Source: Thermobrachium celere DSM 8682
GTDB taxonomy: Bacteria; Bacillota; Clostridia; Clostridiales; Caloramatoraceae
NCBI RefSeq assembly: GCF_000430995.1
Contig: NZ_HF952018.1
Location: 111,927-175,926 of the forward strand
DNA length: 64,000 nt
Reading direction: 5' to 3'
Position 1 is the first letter of the stretch; each line of letters begins with the position of its first letter. The notes beneath the pieces were generated by a model that saw nothing but the letters and a program-made list of their open reading frames with translations, did not search any database and was not told the DNA's origin. Below, in pieces: positions 19,220-30,051 of the stretch. The translations under genes were made by a program, and so were the position numbers.

Positions 19220-20174
19220 AACAAGAAGAACAAGAATAAATGAAAACATAAGGTCAATAGTTAGGGAGACGGTTTTAAATATTGAAGACTTGATTTATCC
19301 AATATTTGTTGTTGAAGGTGAAGGTATAAAAGAGGAGATACCTTCGCTGGAGGGAAATTTTAGATATTCTGTAGACAAGCTAGATGAAATAATAAAGGAG
19401 ATAGAAGAGCTAGGTATAAGGGGAGTATTGATATTTGGAGTTCCAAAGTATAAAGATGAGTTTGGAACTTCAGCCTATGTTGAAGATGGTATAGTTCAGA
19501 AGGCAGTTAGAAGAATTAAAGAAATTTCAAATTTATTTGTAATAACTGATGTATGTATGTGTCAATATACAAGTCACGGACATTGTGGAATTATTAAAAA
19601 TGAGTATGTTGATAACGATTCTACCTTAGAATATATAGCAAAGATAGCACTCTCCCACGCAAAGGCAGGAGCTGATATGGTTGCACCTTCTGATATGATG
19701 GATGGAAGGGTAAAGGCCATTAGATCATTACTAGATGAAAATGGTTTTAAAAATGTTGGTATTATGTCCTATTCTGCAAAATATGCATCAAGCTTCTATG
19801 GTCCCTTTAGAGAAGCTGCAGATTCAAAACCACAGTTTGGAGATAGAAGGAGCTATCAGATGGATTATGGCAATATAAGGGAGGCTATGAGGGAAATAGA
19901 ATATGATATAGAAGAAGGAGCTGATATTGTTATGGTAAAGCCAGCCCTTTCTTATCTTGATGTTATAAGATGGACAAGGGATAGGTTTAACCATCCAATA
20001 GCAGCCTATAATGTTAGTGGAGAGTATGCAATGGTAAAGGCTGCAGCAAAAATGGGATATATTGATGAGGAAAAGATAGTTTTTGAAATATTAACGTCTA
20101 TTAAAAGAGCGGGAGCCGACATTATAATAACCTATCATGCACTTGATGTAGCAAGAAGATTAAAGAGTAGATAG
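19209..20174 (+). CDS. hemB: Porphobilinogen synthase (delta-aminolevulinic acid dehydratase)
   Basis: Condenses two 5-aminolevulinate molecules. I choose ATG 19209, eight bases after AGGAGG, over ATG 19203, which is only two bases from it. The protein of 321 residues has the three-cysteine zinc site in [14 protein letters not shown] and the two active-site lysines in [15 protein letters not shown] and [11 protein letters not shown]. It is therefore a zinc-type enzyme. hemL starts ten bases later. Confidence 0.95.
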   Translation: MIYRTRRTRINENIRSIVRETVLNIEDLIYPIFVVEGEGIKEEIPSLEGNFRYSVDKLDEIIKEIEELGIRGVLIFGVPKYKDEFGTSAYVEDGIVQKAVRRIKEISNLFVITDVCMCQYTSHGHCGIIKNEYVDNDSTLEYIAKIALSHAKAGADMVAPSDMMDGRVKAIRSLLDENGFKNVGIMSYSAKYASSFYGPFREAADSKPQFGDRRSYQMDYGNIREAMREIEYDIEEGADIVMVKPALSYLDVIRWTRDRFNHPIAAYNVSGEYAMVKAAAKMGYIDEEKIVFEILTSIKRAGADIIITYHALDVARRLKSR

Positions 20175-20184
20175 GAGGATTATT

Positions 20185-21450
20185 ATGCATAACTTAGATA
20201 TATTTAATGAATCTAAAAGGTATATGCCAGGTGGGGTTAACAGTCCAGTTAGAGCCTTTACAGGTTTTAATATAAATCCGCCAGTTATAAAAAGTGGTAA
20301 AGGTGCTTACATATATGATGAAGAAGGCAAAAAATATATTGATTTTGTTTTAGCTTGGGGACCTATGATTTTAGGACACAGCGATGAGGAGGTCGTAGAG
20401 GAAGCTATTAAAACATTAAGGGAGGCTCAAGCCTTTGGTGCACCTACCTATCTAGAGTTGGAGCTTGCTAAACTAATTTGTGATACCTATGGAATAGATA
20501 TGATTAGAATGGTAAATTCAGGTACAGAAGCTACAATGAGCGCTATAAAGCTGGCACGAGGATATACAAATCGAGATAAGGTGGTTAAATTTTCTGGGTG
20601 CTATCACGGACATTTTGATGGTTTTTTAGTTGCAGCAGGTTCAGGTGTTATGACTGAAAATATACCAGGAAGCGCAGGGGTTCCAAAGGATAGCATTAAA
20701 AATACTATAATTGCAAATTACAATGATATAGACAGTGTAAAGGAAATTTTTGAAAAGTTAGGAGAGGATATTGCTTGTGTAATTGTTGAGCCTGTTGCAG
20801 GTAATATGGGGGTTGTTCCAGCAACAAGGGAGTTTTTAGAGTTTTTAAGAGAGGTAACAAAAAAGTATGGTTCACTTCTTATATTTGATGAGGTCATGAC
20901 GGGATTTAGGGTTGCACTTGGAGGTGCGAAGGAAGTCTATGGCATAGAACCAGATTTGGTTACCTTTGCAAAGATAATTGGAGGAGGACTCCCCTGTGGA
21001 GCCTATGGTGGAAAGAAAGAAATTATGGAGATGCTATCTCCAATAGGTCCTGTTTATCAGGCTGGAACAATGTCAGGGAATCCAGTTGTAATGTCCATGG
21101 GAGTTGCTACATTAAGAAAGTTAATAAACAATAAATATTATTATGAACAGCTTGAACTTCTATCAAGTTATATGCAGAGGGAGATAGAATTAATATTAAA
21201 TAATAGGGGTATTTCTTTTGTTATAAATAGATGTGCTTCAATGATGACTGTTTTCTTTACTGAAGATACCACTATAAAAAACTATGAAGATGCAAAAAGA
21301 TGCAATGTAGATTTCTACAGAAGATATGCTGAACATATGATTACAAATGGAATTTATATATCCCCATCCCAGTTTGAAGCTATGTTTTTATCGGTTAAGC
21401 ATACTAAGGAGGACATAGATAGGTTTTTAGATGTATTAAGAAGGTTCTAA
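20185..21450 (+). CDS. hemL: Glutamate-1-semialdehyde 2,1-aminomutase
   Basis: PLP enzyme making 5-aminolevulinate; closes the C5 pathway begun by hemA. The 421-residue protein shows [41 protein letters not shown] and the PLP lysine in [23 protein letters not shown] precedes the ATG. It is the last gene of the corrin/tetrapyrrole cluster; its stop codon lies inside the stem of the following hairpin. Confidence 0.96.
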   Translation: MHNLDIFNESKRYMPGGVNSPVRAFTGFNINPPVIKSGKGAYIYDEEGKKYIDFVLAWGPMILGHSDEEVVEEAIKTLREAQAFGAPTYLELELAKLICDTYGIDMIRMVNSGTEATMSAIKLARGYTNRDKVVKFSGCYHGHFDGFLVAAGSGVMTENIPGSAGVPKDSIKNTIIANYNDIDSVKEIFEKLGEDIACVIVEPVAGNMGVVPATREFLEFLREVTKKYGSLLIFDEVMTGFRVALGGAKEVYGIEPDLVTFAKIIGGGLPCGAYGGKKEIMEMLSPIGPVYQAGTMSGNPVVMSMGVATLRKLINNKYYYEQLELLSSYMQREIELILNNRGISFVINRCASMMTVFFTEDTTIKNYEDAKRCNVDFYRRYAEHMITNGIYISPSQFEAMFLSVKHTKEDIDRFLDVLRRF

Positions 21451-21475
21451 TAAGGTGAAATGCCTTATTAGAACC
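21443..21475 (+). terminator. Hairpin terminating the cobalamin/tetrapyrrole cluster
   Basis: A perfect 13-base inverted repeat (GGTTCTAATAAGG and CCTTATTAGAACC) with a seven-base loop. The left arm contains the hemL stop codon. The downstream tract is only modestly T-rich (TTTGC), so termination strength is uncertain, but a new promoter follows at 21526. Confidence 0.7.
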
Positions 21476-21525
21476 TTTGCTATATAGCTAAAGATGTTAT
21501 AAAATCTTTTTATTTTTTTGTTTTA

Positions 21526-21554
21526 TAGACATTTATATTTATGTTTGATATAAA
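21526..21554 (+). promoter_or_regulatory. Sigma-A type promoter for yqhQ-prmC
   Basis: TAGACA (21526-21531) and TATAAA (21549-21554) are separated by 17 bases in an AT-rich gap between the hemL hairpin and yqhQ. The match is good but the surroundings are very AT-rich, so chance similarity is possible. The remaining gap to 21614 shows only the GGAGG site for yqhQ. Confidence 0.5.
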
Positions 21555-21614
21555 TATATATAAGGATTTTATTTTGTAATTTATAAATTAATTTTAAAAA
21601 TCTGGAGGTTTAAA

Positions 21615-22505
21615 ATGCAGGTTGGTGGACAAGCAGTAATAGAGGGCGTAATGATGAGGGCAAAGGATAAAATGGCAGTTGCAGTGAGAAGGCCAGATGG
21701 TGAGATAGAGGTTAATGTTGAAAACATAGAACCCTTATATAAAAAATATAAAATACTTTCTCTTCCATTTATACGTGGGGCTGCTGCTATGATTGAATCT
21801 TTAGTAGTAGGAATAAAAACTCTTCAATATTCAGCTTCCTTCTATGAAGAGGAAGAGGATAAGAGTAGGTTTGAAAAATACCTTGATGAAAAGTTTAAGG
21901 GAAAATCGGAAAATATAATAATGAGCCTAACACTTTTCACATCCTTTGCCTTTGCAATATTTTTATTTGTGCTTTTGCCTACATTTGCAGCTAACTTTTT
22001 TAAAACAAAAATACAGAATAGTATATATATAAATCTGTTTGAAGGCCTGTTGAGGCTAATAATATTTCTAATATATATCTATCTAATTAGCAAAATGGAG
22101 GATATAAGAAGGGTTTTTGAATACCATGGTGCAGAACATAAAAGTGTCTTTTGCTATGAGGCAGGATTACCTCTTACTGTTGAGAATGTTTCAAAGTTTT
22201 CAACCCTTCATCCAAGGTGTGGAACAAACTTCCTTTTAATAGTTATGTTAATAAGTATATTTATTTTTAGCTTTTTTGGATGGCCTAATATTGTTGTTAG
22301 AATAGTTTCAAGGATAATTTTAATACCTGTTGTTGCAGGCATATCCTATGAGATAATAAAGTGGCTTGGAAAATCAAACACAGGCTTATCAAGGGCTCTT
22401 GCATATCCAGGGCTTATGCTCCAAAAACTTACAACAAGAGAGCCAGATGAAAAGCAAATAGAGGTGGCAATAGCTGCATTAAAAGCTGCTATAGGGGAGG
22501 AATAA
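21615..22505 (+). CDS. yqhQ: DUF1385 membrane protein, YqhQ family
   Basis: A 296-residue polytopic membrane protein of the conserved but uncharacterised YqhQ family, recognised by VGGQAVIEGVMMRAKDKMAVAVR at the N-terminus and EYHGAEHKSVFCYEAGLPLTVENV, with several histidine and cysteine residues (HPRCGTNFLL). Four or five hydrophobic segments are visible between residues 95 and 250. In firmicutes it lies beside prmC and prfA, as here. The function is unknown. Confidence 0.88.
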   Translation: MQVGGQAVIEGVMMRAKDKMAVAVRRPDGEIEVNVENIEPLYKKYKILSLPFIRGAAAMIESLVVGIKTLQYSASFYEEEEDKSRFEKYLDEKFKGKSENIIMSLTLFTSFAFAIFLFVLLPTFAANFFKTKIQNSIYINLFEGLLRLIIFLIYIYLISKMEDIRRVFEYHGAEHKSVFCYEAGLPLTVENVSKFSTLHPRCGTNFLLIVMLISIFIFSFFGWPNIVVRIVSRIILIPVVAGISYEIIKWLGKSNTGLSRALAYPGLMLQKLTTREPDEKQIEVAIAALKAAIGEE

Positions 22506-22506
22506 T

Positions 22507-23349
22507 ATGACTATTTTAGAGGCAATAAGATATGGAATAGAAAATATAAGTTCAGATACACCTCAGCTTGATGCTGAGGTTCTTTTAAGCCATGCATTAG
22601 GAAAAGATAGATTATATTTAATAATCCATAGAGATGATGAGCTAGATATAGATGTATTAGATAAGTATAAAGTATATATAGAGAGAAGAAGTAAGGGAGA
22701 ACCCGTTGCCTATATAATAAACAAAAGGGAATTCTATGGATATGAATTCTATGTTGAAAAGGGGGTTTTAATACCACGTCCAGATACAGAGATACTTGTT
22801 GAGGAGGTTATAAAAAGAAGCAGAGAATTAAAAAATCCTATAATAGTAGATGTTGGATGTGGAAGTGGTGCAATTTCTATTACATTAGCAAAGGAAATAG
22901 AAGGAAGCACAGTTTATGCGCTAGATTTGATGGAGACACCTATAAAGGTTACAAAAATAAATGCTAAAAGGCTTGGGGTAGAAGATAGGGTGAAAGTTTT
23001 AAAAAGTGATGTTTTTGAAAGCTTACCAAAGGAATTAGAAGGTAATGTTGATATTGTGGTTTCAAATCCTCCATATATAAAGGATGAGGTAATCCCTACA
23101 TTAATGGTAGATGTAAAGGATTATGAACCATATGAAGCACTATCTGGTGGAGAGGATGGGCTTAAATTTTACAGAAGGATTTCTAATGATGCATTGAGAT
23201 TTCTAAAAAAGGATGGTTTAATTGCCTTTGAAATAGGTTATGATCAAAGGGATGATTTATTTAATATACTTTCAAAGGATTATAAAGATATAGAATGCAT
23301 AAAGGATTTGGCAGGACTTGATAGGGTTATAGTTGCAAGGAGGGGGTAG
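22507..23349 (+). CDS. prmC: Peptide chain release factor N5-glutamine methyltransferase
   Basis: Methylates the GGQ glutamine of release factors RF1 and RF2, both encoded in this window (prfA, prfB). The 280-residue protein has SAM-binding VDVGCGSGAISITLA and the catalytic NPPYIKDE motif near residue 183. It follows yqhQ by one base. The N-terminal helical domain that recognises the release factor is present, so the protein is complete. Confidence 0.95.
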   Translation: MTILEAIRYGIENISSDTPQLDAEVLLSHALGKDRLYLIIHRDDELDIDVLDKYKVYIERRSKGEPVAYIINKREFYGYEFYVEKGVLIPRPDTEILVEEVIKRSRELKNPIIVDVGCGSGAISITLAKEIEGSTVYALDLMETPIKVTKINAKRLGVEDRVKVLKSDVFESLPKELEGNVDIVVSNPPYIKDEVIPTLMVDVKDYEPYEALSGGEDGLKFYRRISNDALRFLKKDGLIAFEIGYDQRDDLFNILSKDYKDIECIKDLAGLDRVIVARRG

Positions 23350-23350
23350 A

Positions 23351-23881
23351 ATGTTATTTGAGCTTTTTATGTCCTTTGCAAAAATAGGGGCCTTTACATT
23401 AGGCGGAGGCTATGCAATGGTTCCTCTAATTCAAGAGGAGGTTGTTGAGAAAAAGAAATGGATAGATAGGGAAGAGTTTTTAGATATACTTGCAGTTTCT
23501 CAATCTACCCCTGGAGCACTTGCTATTAATATGTCTGTATATATAGGATATAGACTTAGGGGAGTTTTAGGTTCTATATTTGCTGCCCTTGGTTGTGTCC
23601 TCCCATCCTTTTTATCTATTATATTTATTGCAGCGTTTCTTACAAATTTCCTAGATTATAAATATGTAAAAAAATTCTTTCAAGGTGCAGGACCTGCAGT
23701 TGCAGCACTAATTTTATATTCGGCAGCAAAGATAGGAAAGACAAAAAAATTTAAGTGGTACTATTACATTATAACTATTCTTACAGTAATACTAATGTTT
23801 TTTAAAGTTGATCCTATTATAATAATTTTATCTTCTGCTGTTTTAGGGATATTTATAAGGGGGGAGAAGGATGGCGTTTAG
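23351..23881 (+). CDS. Chromate transporter family protein, first half-size subunit
   Basis: A 176-residue membrane protein with AKIGAFTLGGGYAMVPLIQEE near the N-terminus and SQSTPGALAINMSVYIGYR, the signature of single-domain CHR transporters. The ATG at 23351 has GGGGG eight bases upstream. It overlaps the second CHR gene by 11 bases. In firmicutes such pairs form one transporter; the true substrate is often unknown. Confidence 0.87.
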   Translation: MLFELFMSFAKIGAFTLGGGYAMVPLIQEEVVEKKKWIDREEFLDILAVSQSTPGALAINMSVYIGYRLRGVLGSIFAALGCVLPSFLSIIFIAAFLTNFLDYKYVKKFFQGAGPAVAALILYSAAKIGKTKKFKWYYYIITILTVILMFFKVDPIIIILSSAVLGIFIRGEKDGV

Positions 23882-24383
23882 GCTATTTTTAATATTTTTT
23901 AAGATAGGTGCCTTTTCAATAGGTGGAGGATATGCTATGCTTCCCTTTATTGAAAGGGAATTTATAGGAAGAGGATTTTTGACTATGAAGGAGTTTTCAG
24001 ATATTCTTGCCATATCCCAAATGACTCCTGGACCTATTGCAATAAATTCTGCAACATTTATAGGTTATAAAATGGCTGGAGTTTTTGGAAGTATAATGGC
24101 AACACTTGGTGTAGTTTCTCCCTCCTTTATTATGATTTTAGTTATAGCAGCTTTTCTTAAGAAGTTCTACGAAAAGGAAGGTGTAAAAAGGGCCTTTAAT
24201 GGGATAAGGCCAGCAGTTCTTGGACTTTTAATATATGCTTCTTTTTCAATATTTAGGAGCAATGTAACAAGTATAAAGGATGTAGTTTTATATGTTTTAT
24301 CTCTTATTCTTCTTATGTATTTTAAACTGGACACAATTTTAGTCTTAATACTTTGTGGAATAGCTGGAATATTTTTATTTTAA
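23871..24383 (+). CDS. Chromate transporter family protein, second half-size subunit
   Basis: The 170-residue partner of the preceding gene, with FFKIGAFSIGGGYAMLPFIERE and ISQMTPGPIAINSATFIGYK. The two proteins are clearly paralogous and probably assemble with opposite membrane topology. Its position next to prmC/prfA has no evident functional link. The assignment to chromate is by family only. Confidence 0.87.
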   Translation: MAFRLFLIFFKIGAFSIGGGYAMLPFIEREFIGRGFLTMKEFSDILAISQMTPGPIAINSATFIGYKMAGVFGSIMATLGVVSPSFIMILVIAAFLKKFYEKEGVKRAFNGIRPAVLGLLIYASFSIFRSNVTSIKDVVLYVLSLILLMYFKLDTILVLILCGIAGIFLF

Positions 24384-24413
24384 TAATATTTTTGTTGCAT
24401 GAGGTAAAATTCA

Positions 24414-24442
24414 TTGTTAAAATAAATTAGGTATATTATAAA
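24414..24442 (+). promoter_or_regulatory. Probable promoter for prfA
   Basis: TTGTTA (24414-24419) and TATAAA (24437-24442) with a 17-base spacer, 27 bases upstream of the chosen prfA start. Confidence 0.5.
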
Positions 24443-24468
24443 TTATACTAAAGTATGGAGTGATAACT

Positions 24469-25542
24469 ATGTTGCATAAATTAGATTTTATTGAAGAAAA
24501 ATATGAAGAGTTATCTAAAAAGATAGCAGACCCAGAGGTTATAGCCGACAATACTCTATTTCAAAAGCTTTGTAAAGAACACAGTTCAATGGAACCAATT
24601 GTTTTAAAGTATAGGGAATATAAGGATATTCAAAAGAGGCTTAAAGAAGATAAGGAAATGCTTCAAGAGGGCGGCCTAGATGACGAAATGGAACAACTTG
24701 TTAAAGAAGAGATAAAGGAACTTGAGGACAAGATTGAAGTTGTTGAGAAGGAATTAAAAATACTTCTACTTCCAAAGGATCCTAATGATGATAAGAACGT
24801 TATAATGGAAATTAGAGCAGGTGCAGGTGGAGAAGAGGCGGCACTATTTGCTGGTGATCTATTTAGAATGTACACAAGATATGCAGAAAGACATAACTTT
24901 AAAGTAGAAGTTATGTCAGCAAATGAAACGGGAATAGGTGGATATAAGGAAGTTATATTCATGATAAAAGGACAGGGTGCCTACAGCAGATTAAAATATG
25001 AAAGTGGGGTACACCGTGTTCAAAGAGTTCCACAAACAGAATCAGGTGGAAGAATTCATACATCAACTGCAACAGTTGCAGTTTTACCAGAAGTTGAGGA
25101 TGTTGAAGTTGAAATCAATCCAAATGATTTAAGAATTGATGTGTATCGTTCATCTGGACATGGTGGACAAAACGTTAACACAACTGACTCAGCAGTTAGA
25201 ATTACACACCTTCCAACTGGTATAGTTGTAACTTGTCAAGATGAAAAGTCTCAGATAAAAAACAGAGAAAAGGCGATGAAGGTTTTAAGAGCAAGACTTT
25301 ATGAGATGGAACTACAAAAGCAGCAGAGCCAAATTGCTGAGGAAAGAAAGAGCCAAGTTGGAACAGGAGAGAGAAGTGAAAAGATAAGAACTTATAACTT
25401 CCCACAAAGTAGAATTACAGACCACAGAATAGGACTTACAATATATAAATTTGATGCATTCTTAGATGGAGAAATAGATGAAATGATTGATGCATTAATT
25501 ACAAATGATCAAGCAGAAAAACTAAAGGCTGCAGGAGAATAG
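24469..25542 (+). CDS. prfA: Peptide chain release factor 1
   Basis: Terminates translation at UAA and UAG. The 357-residue protein has the RF1 anticodon-like PQTES (PxT type) in [23 protein letters not shown] and the catalytic GGQ in [22 protein letters not shown]. Start ATG 24469 is eight bases after GGAG; the GTG at 24460 overlaps that site. It is separate from prmC here, with the CHR pair between. Confidence 0.95.
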   Translation: MLHKLDFIEEKYEELSKKIADPEVIADNTLFQKLCKEHSSMEPIVLKYREYKDIQKRLKEDKEMLQEGGLDDEMEQLVKEEIKELEDKIEVVEKELKILLLPKDPNDDKNVIMEIRAGAGGEEAALFAGDLFRMYTRYAERHNFKVEVMSANETGIGGYKEVIFMIKGQGAYSRLKYESGVHRVQRVPQTESGGRIHTSTATVAVLPEVEDVEVEINPNDLRIDVYRSSGHGGQNVNTTDSAVRITHLPTGIVVTCQDEKSQIKNREKAMKVLRARLYEMELQKQQSQIAEERKSQVGTGERSEKIRTYNFPQSRITDHRIGLTIYKFDAFLDGEIDEMIDALITNDQAEKLKAAGE

Positions 25543-25569
25543 GCATGCTAATTAGCATGCCCAAATTTT
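25542..25569 (+). terminator. Terminator after prfA
   Basis: A perfect 20-base palindrome, GGCATGC followed by TAATTA and GCATGCC, starting at the last base of the prfA stop codon, then CAAATTTTT. A compact intrinsic terminator. Confidence 0.75.
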
Positions 25570-25587
25570 TAATTTAGGGGTGAAACA

Positions 25588-25965
25588 ATGAAAAGATACA
25601 TGGCAAATAGAGCTTTGTATATGATTTTTCCCTTATTCGTACTTTCAGTAATATTTTCATATATTTTAGTTCTTTATAGAAGAAGTTATATGTACATAAA
25701 TTATATAAATATAGGCTTTGATTTACTTGTACTACTTTTTTATTTAAGAAGATTTTGTTTGGAGATCAGTATGGACAGCAAAGGAATAAATTTCAAAGGA
25801 GCTTTATTTAGGAGAAGGGTGTATAATGAGGATTATATAGGTTTAGTTCAATCTAACTTTCTAACAGTTGTAAAAACAAAGGCAGGAAGTTTCTATATAC
25901 TTACCACCAAAAATGGACGAAATATATTAAAGGATATGTTTAAAACTATTAATAAAGGGGAATGA
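25588..25965 (+). CDS. Unknown membrane protein with two helices and a small cytoplasmic domain
   Basis: I do not recognise this 125-residue protein. It has two hydrophobic helices (about residues 10-28 and 37-53) and a basic, beta-rich C-terminal region with SMDSKGINFKGALFRRRVYNEDYIGLVQ, which resembles small membrane-attached PH-like domains. A GGGGTGAAAC site precedes the ATG. The next gene has the same layout, so the two may act together. Confidence 0.6.
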   Translation: MKRYMANRALYMIFPLFVLSVIFSYILVLYRRSYMYINYINIGFDLLVLLFYLRRFCLEISMDSKGINFKGALFRRRVYNEDYIGLVQSNFLTVVKTKAGSFYILTTKNGRNILKDMFKTINKGE

Positions 25966-25990
25966 CTGCCAATAGAGGGGTGGTAAGTAA

Positions 25991-26602
25991 ATGAAAATAA
26001 AGAAGAAGCTAGCAAAGGAAAGGTCAAAGCTAAAACGAAGCGTGTTTTTTTCAATATTGCTTATGGTTATTATGTTATATCTTGTGCTTGTTTTAGATGA
26101 TCAAGGTTATTTTGTGGGTTTAGAGAGGACACTTATATATGCCAATTTATATATAATTGAATTTCTTTTTATAGTTTATATGTTTAGGCTCTACATTGAA
26201 TCAACCTTTGATGTAATATTTAAGCAGGATAGAATAAAAATAATTAAGTTTTTTAGCCAAAGTGTAAACATCCCCTTTGATAATATAGTTTTTGTTGATG
26301 TTATTGAAAAATATCAGGATGATTTCTATATTTTAATTTTGCTTGATAAAATGAAGCGTTCAAAGTCCCTAATTTTATTTGATAAACAATTTGCATTAAA
26401 TCATAATGAATATTTAAAGAGTTATAAAGAGGCTTCGACAATCTATGGCAGAGAAAAATTCTATTGTTATATAATAAAGCTTGGAGGAGCAAAAAAGTAT
26501 TTTTATCTTTATAAGCTTTATAAGACGTGTTATAGAGCAGAATTTACTGATACAGCTATAAAATATATAAAAAGAGTTATAGAAGAATACAACCTTTCAT
26601 AG
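25991..26602 (+). CDS. Unknown membrane protein, two helices plus cytoplasmic domain
   Basis: A 203-residue protein not recognised. A very basic N-terminus (KIKKKLAKERSKLKRS) precedes two transmembrane helices at about residues 18-36 and 44-62. The rest looks like a cytoplasmic domain with IFKQDRIKIIKFFSQSVNIPFDNIVFVDV, a pattern like PH-type folds, and a C-terminal helical tail. It has the same architecture as the preceding gene, 25 bases away. Function unknown. Confidence 0.6.
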   Translation: MKIKKKLAKERSKLKRSVFFSILLMVIMLYLVLVLDDQGYFVGLERTLIYANLYIIEFLFIVYMFRLYIESTFDVIFKQDRIKIIKFFSQSVNIPFDNIVFVDVIEKYQDDFYILILLDKMKRSKSLILFDKQFALNHNEYLKSYKEASTIYGREKFYCYIIKLGGAKKYFYLYKLYKTCYRAEFTDTAIKYIKRVIEEYNLS

Positions 26603-26634
26603 AATTAATAGGAAGAATTTTAAGGAGAGGTTGT

Positions 26635-27366
26635 ATGGATTCTAGGCTACATATTACTCTGTTTGCAACATTATGTTGTATGTTTGGTACTTCCTTTGGA
26701 GGACTTCTTACTGTATTATTTAGAAAGACAAATAATATTATAATGTCTGCCATTATGGGAATAGCAGGTGGTTTAATGCTTTCGGTGGTTACATTTGATT
26801 TGATACCTGAGGCTATACAAATGGCAGGTTTTAATGTAGTTCTTTTAGGAATAATTTTGGGAGTGCTATTTATTTCTATACTAGATATGTTACTACCCTA
26901 TAGTAAGTTTATTAAAAGGTATGGTAAGGGTATAAAAATAGCACTTCTTCTTGCTTTAGGACTTGCTGCACATAATTTTCCAGAAGGACTTGCAATAGGT
27001 TCAGGATTTAGAGGAAGCAAAAGTTTAGGATATGAAATAGCATTTGTTATTGCGATGCATGATATTCCAGAGGGAGCAGCTGTTGCAGCCCCTTTACTAA
27101 ATTCAAGTTTGTCAAAATTTAAGATAATATTATTTACAGCATTAACAGCAATACCAACAGCCTTAGGTGCTTATATTGGAGCCTATATTGGAGAGATTGA
27201 AAAAAACTTTATAGCTTTATCATTAGGTTTTGCGTCAGGAACTATGCTGTACATTGTAGTAGGAGAATTGATACCAGAGAGTAAAGAGAATTACAGAGGA
27301 ATACTATCAACTTTATCAATTATAATAGGATTTATAATAGGTTTTATATTAATTACCATAATTTAA
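26635..27366 (+). CDS. ZIP family metal transporter
   Basis: A 243-residue polytopic membrane protein with the paired ZIP metal-binding motifs HNFPEGLAIGSG (about residue 117) and HDIPEGAAVAAPL (about residue 142). It probably imports zinc or another divalent metal such as iron or manganese. An eight-base inverted repeat (TACAACCT at 26588-26595 and AGGTTGTA at 26628-26635) flanks its leader and covers the end of the ribosome binding site. Confidence 0.88.
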   Translation: MDSRLHITLFATLCCMFGTSFGGLLTVLFRKTNNIIMSAIMGIAGGLMLSVVTFDLIPEAIQMAGFNVVLLGIILGVLFISILDMLLPYSKFIKRYGKGIKIALLLALGLAAHNFPEGLAIGSGFRGSKSLGYEIAFVIAMHDIPEGAAVAAPLLNSSLSKFKIILFTALTAIPTALGAYIGAYIGEIEKNFIALSLGFASGTMLYIVVGELIPESKENYRGILSTLSIIIGFIIGFILITII

Positions 27367-27380
27367 TGGAGGCGAATGCT

Positions 27381-28424
27381 TTGGATACAAAGGTTTATTA
27401 TTTGGATGAACATCAGGATGAAAAGATAAGGGAGGCAGCTGAGGTTATAAAAAGAGGTGGGTTAGTTGTTTTCCCAACAGAGACAGTATATGGGCTCGGA
27501 GCAAATGCATTAGATGAAGAAGCTTGTAGAAAAATATTTATAGCAAAGGGGAGACCTCAGGATAATCCTCTAATTGTGCATGTTGCAGATTTTGATATAT
27601 CAGACTATGTAGAATATATACCTGAAAATGCAAAGAAAATTATGGAAAATTTTTGGCCAGGTCCTATCACTATGGTTTTAAAAAAGAGTAGTAAAATTCC
27701 TATGCTTGTTACAGCAAATTTAGATAGTGTCGCAATTAGAATGCCTTCTAATAAAGTTGCAAGAAAGCTTATCGAATATTCAGGTGTTCCAATAGCGGCA
27801 CCAAGTGCCAATATATCAGGAAGACCTAGTCCAACTACAATCGAACATGCTATAGAAGATTTAATGGGTAGGGTTGACATGATAATTGGAGGAGAAAAAT
27901 GTGAGTTTGGACTTGAATCCACTGTAGTTGAGGTTTTAAATGATAAGGTGACAATATTAAGACCGGGTGCTATTACAAAGGATATGCTTGAGGATATAGG
28001 GCTTACAGTAGATATAGATCCAGCTATATTAAAGAGGCCAGATGAAAATTTAAAACCAAAGTCACCAGGAATGAAATATAGACATTATGCTCCAAAGGCA
28101 GAAATGACAATAGTAACAGGAAGAATTGATAGAGCTGTTGACTATATAAACTATAAGATAAAGGAAATGAAGAGCAAGGGTAAAGTTGTAGGAGTTCTTG
28201 CAACTGAAGAAACAAAGCAGCTTTATGAAGGTGGATATATTATTTCAGTAGGAAGTAGAAACAAATTAGGGCTAATTGCAGCAAATCTATTTGACACATT
28301 AAGAGAATTTGATAAAATAAATGTAGATTATATATATGCAGAAGGGTTTGAAGAAGAAGGATTAGGACTTGCTATTATGAATAGAATGAAAAAGGCTGCA
28401 TCATATAATATAATAAATGTGTAG
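27381..28424 (+). CDS. ywlC: L-threonylcarbamoyladenylate synthase (Sua5/YwlC)
   Basis: Makes the threonylcarbamoyl-AMP used for t6A37 in tRNAs reading ANN codons. I choose TTG 27381, eight bases after GGAGG (27368-27372); ATG 27366 sits upstream of that site. The 347-residue protein has the YrdC domain (GGLVVFPTETVYGLGANA, KGRPQDNPLIVHV, PSANISGRPSPT) and a C-terminal Sua5 domain after a SPGMKYRHYAPKA linker. ywlE follows, as in Bacillus. Confidence 0.93.
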   Translation: MDTKVYYLDEHQDEKIREAAEVIKRGGLVVFPTETVYGLGANALDEEACRKIFIAKGRPQDNPLIVHVADFDISDYVEYIPENAKKIMENFWPGPITMVLKKSSKIPMLVTANLDSVAIRMPSNKVARKLIEYSGVPIAAPSANISGRPSPTTIEHAIEDLMGRVDMIIGGEKCEFGLESTVVEVLNDKVTILRPGAITKDMLEDIGLTVDIDPAILKRPDENLKPKSPGMKYRHYAPKAEMTIVTGRIDRAVDYINYKIKEMKSKGKVVGVLATEETKQLYEGGYIISVGSRNKLGLIAANLFDTLREFDKINVDYIYAEGFEEEGLGLAIMNRMKKAASYNIINV

Positions 28425-28433
28425 GAGGTACGT

Positions 28434-28880
28434 ATGAAGTTACTATTTGTGTGCACTGGTAATACATGTAGAAGCTGTATGGCTGAGGGTATTGCAAAGA
28501 AGAAGGCAGAAGAACTAAATATGAATATAGAAATATCATCTGCTGGTATTTACGCAACAAATGGTGCCTCTTGCTCTTTAAATGCAGCGCTTGTTATGGA
28601 AGAAATGGGGATAAATATAAGAAATCACCTTTCAAGACAACTTACGCATGAACTTTTAGAAAATTCAGATTTAGTTCTTACTATGACCAGGGCACATAAA
28701 GATATGATACTTTCATACTATCCTTCATTTTCAAACAAGGTGTATACTCTTTTTGAATATATTGGGAAAAGTGGCGATATTGTAGACCCATTTGGTGGAG
28801 ATATTGAAACTTATAGGGCTTGTGCTAATGAAATTAAACAAGCCATAGACATTTTATTCGATAAATTAAAGGAAAGTTAA
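28434..28880 (+). CDS. ywlE: Low-molecular-weight protein phosphatase, YwlE-like
   Basis: A 148-residue phosphatase with the P-loop VCTGNTCRSCMAEG at residues 6-19 and the general-acid DPFGG motif. The Thr in CTGNTCRS is the residue associated with phospho-arginine specificity in YwlE, whereas tyrosine phosphatases usually carry Ile or Leu there. The position after ywlC matches Bacillus synteny. Arginine versus tyrosine specificity remains an inference. Confidence 0.85.
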   Translation: MKLLFVCTGNTCRSCMAEGIAKKKAEELNMNIEISSAGIYATNGASCSLNAALVMEEMGINIRNHLSRQLTHELLENSDLVLTMTRAHKDMILSYYPSFSNKVYTLFEYIGKSGDIVDPFGGDIETYRACANEIKQAIDILFDKLKES

Positions 28881-28910
28881 GGCTTTCTAGCCTTTTACTT
28901 TCCTTTTTTG
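28868..28910 (+). terminator. Terminator after ywlE
   Basis: Stem AAAGGAAAGT..AAGGC with GCCTT..ACTTTCCTT and a six-base loop, followed by TTTTTTG. The ywlE stop codon lies within the stem. Confidence 0.85.
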
Positions 28911-28941
28911 TTATATAATTTTTGAAAAAGGAGGAATACCA

Positions 28942-30043
<1,102 letters not shown>

Positions 30044-30051
30044 GTGCACAT

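Noticed and set aside
1..21450. Cobalamin riboswitch inside the cbi cluster
   Set aside because: No B12-box-like GCCACTG element was seen between genes; gaps are too short. If present, it lies upstream of the window.
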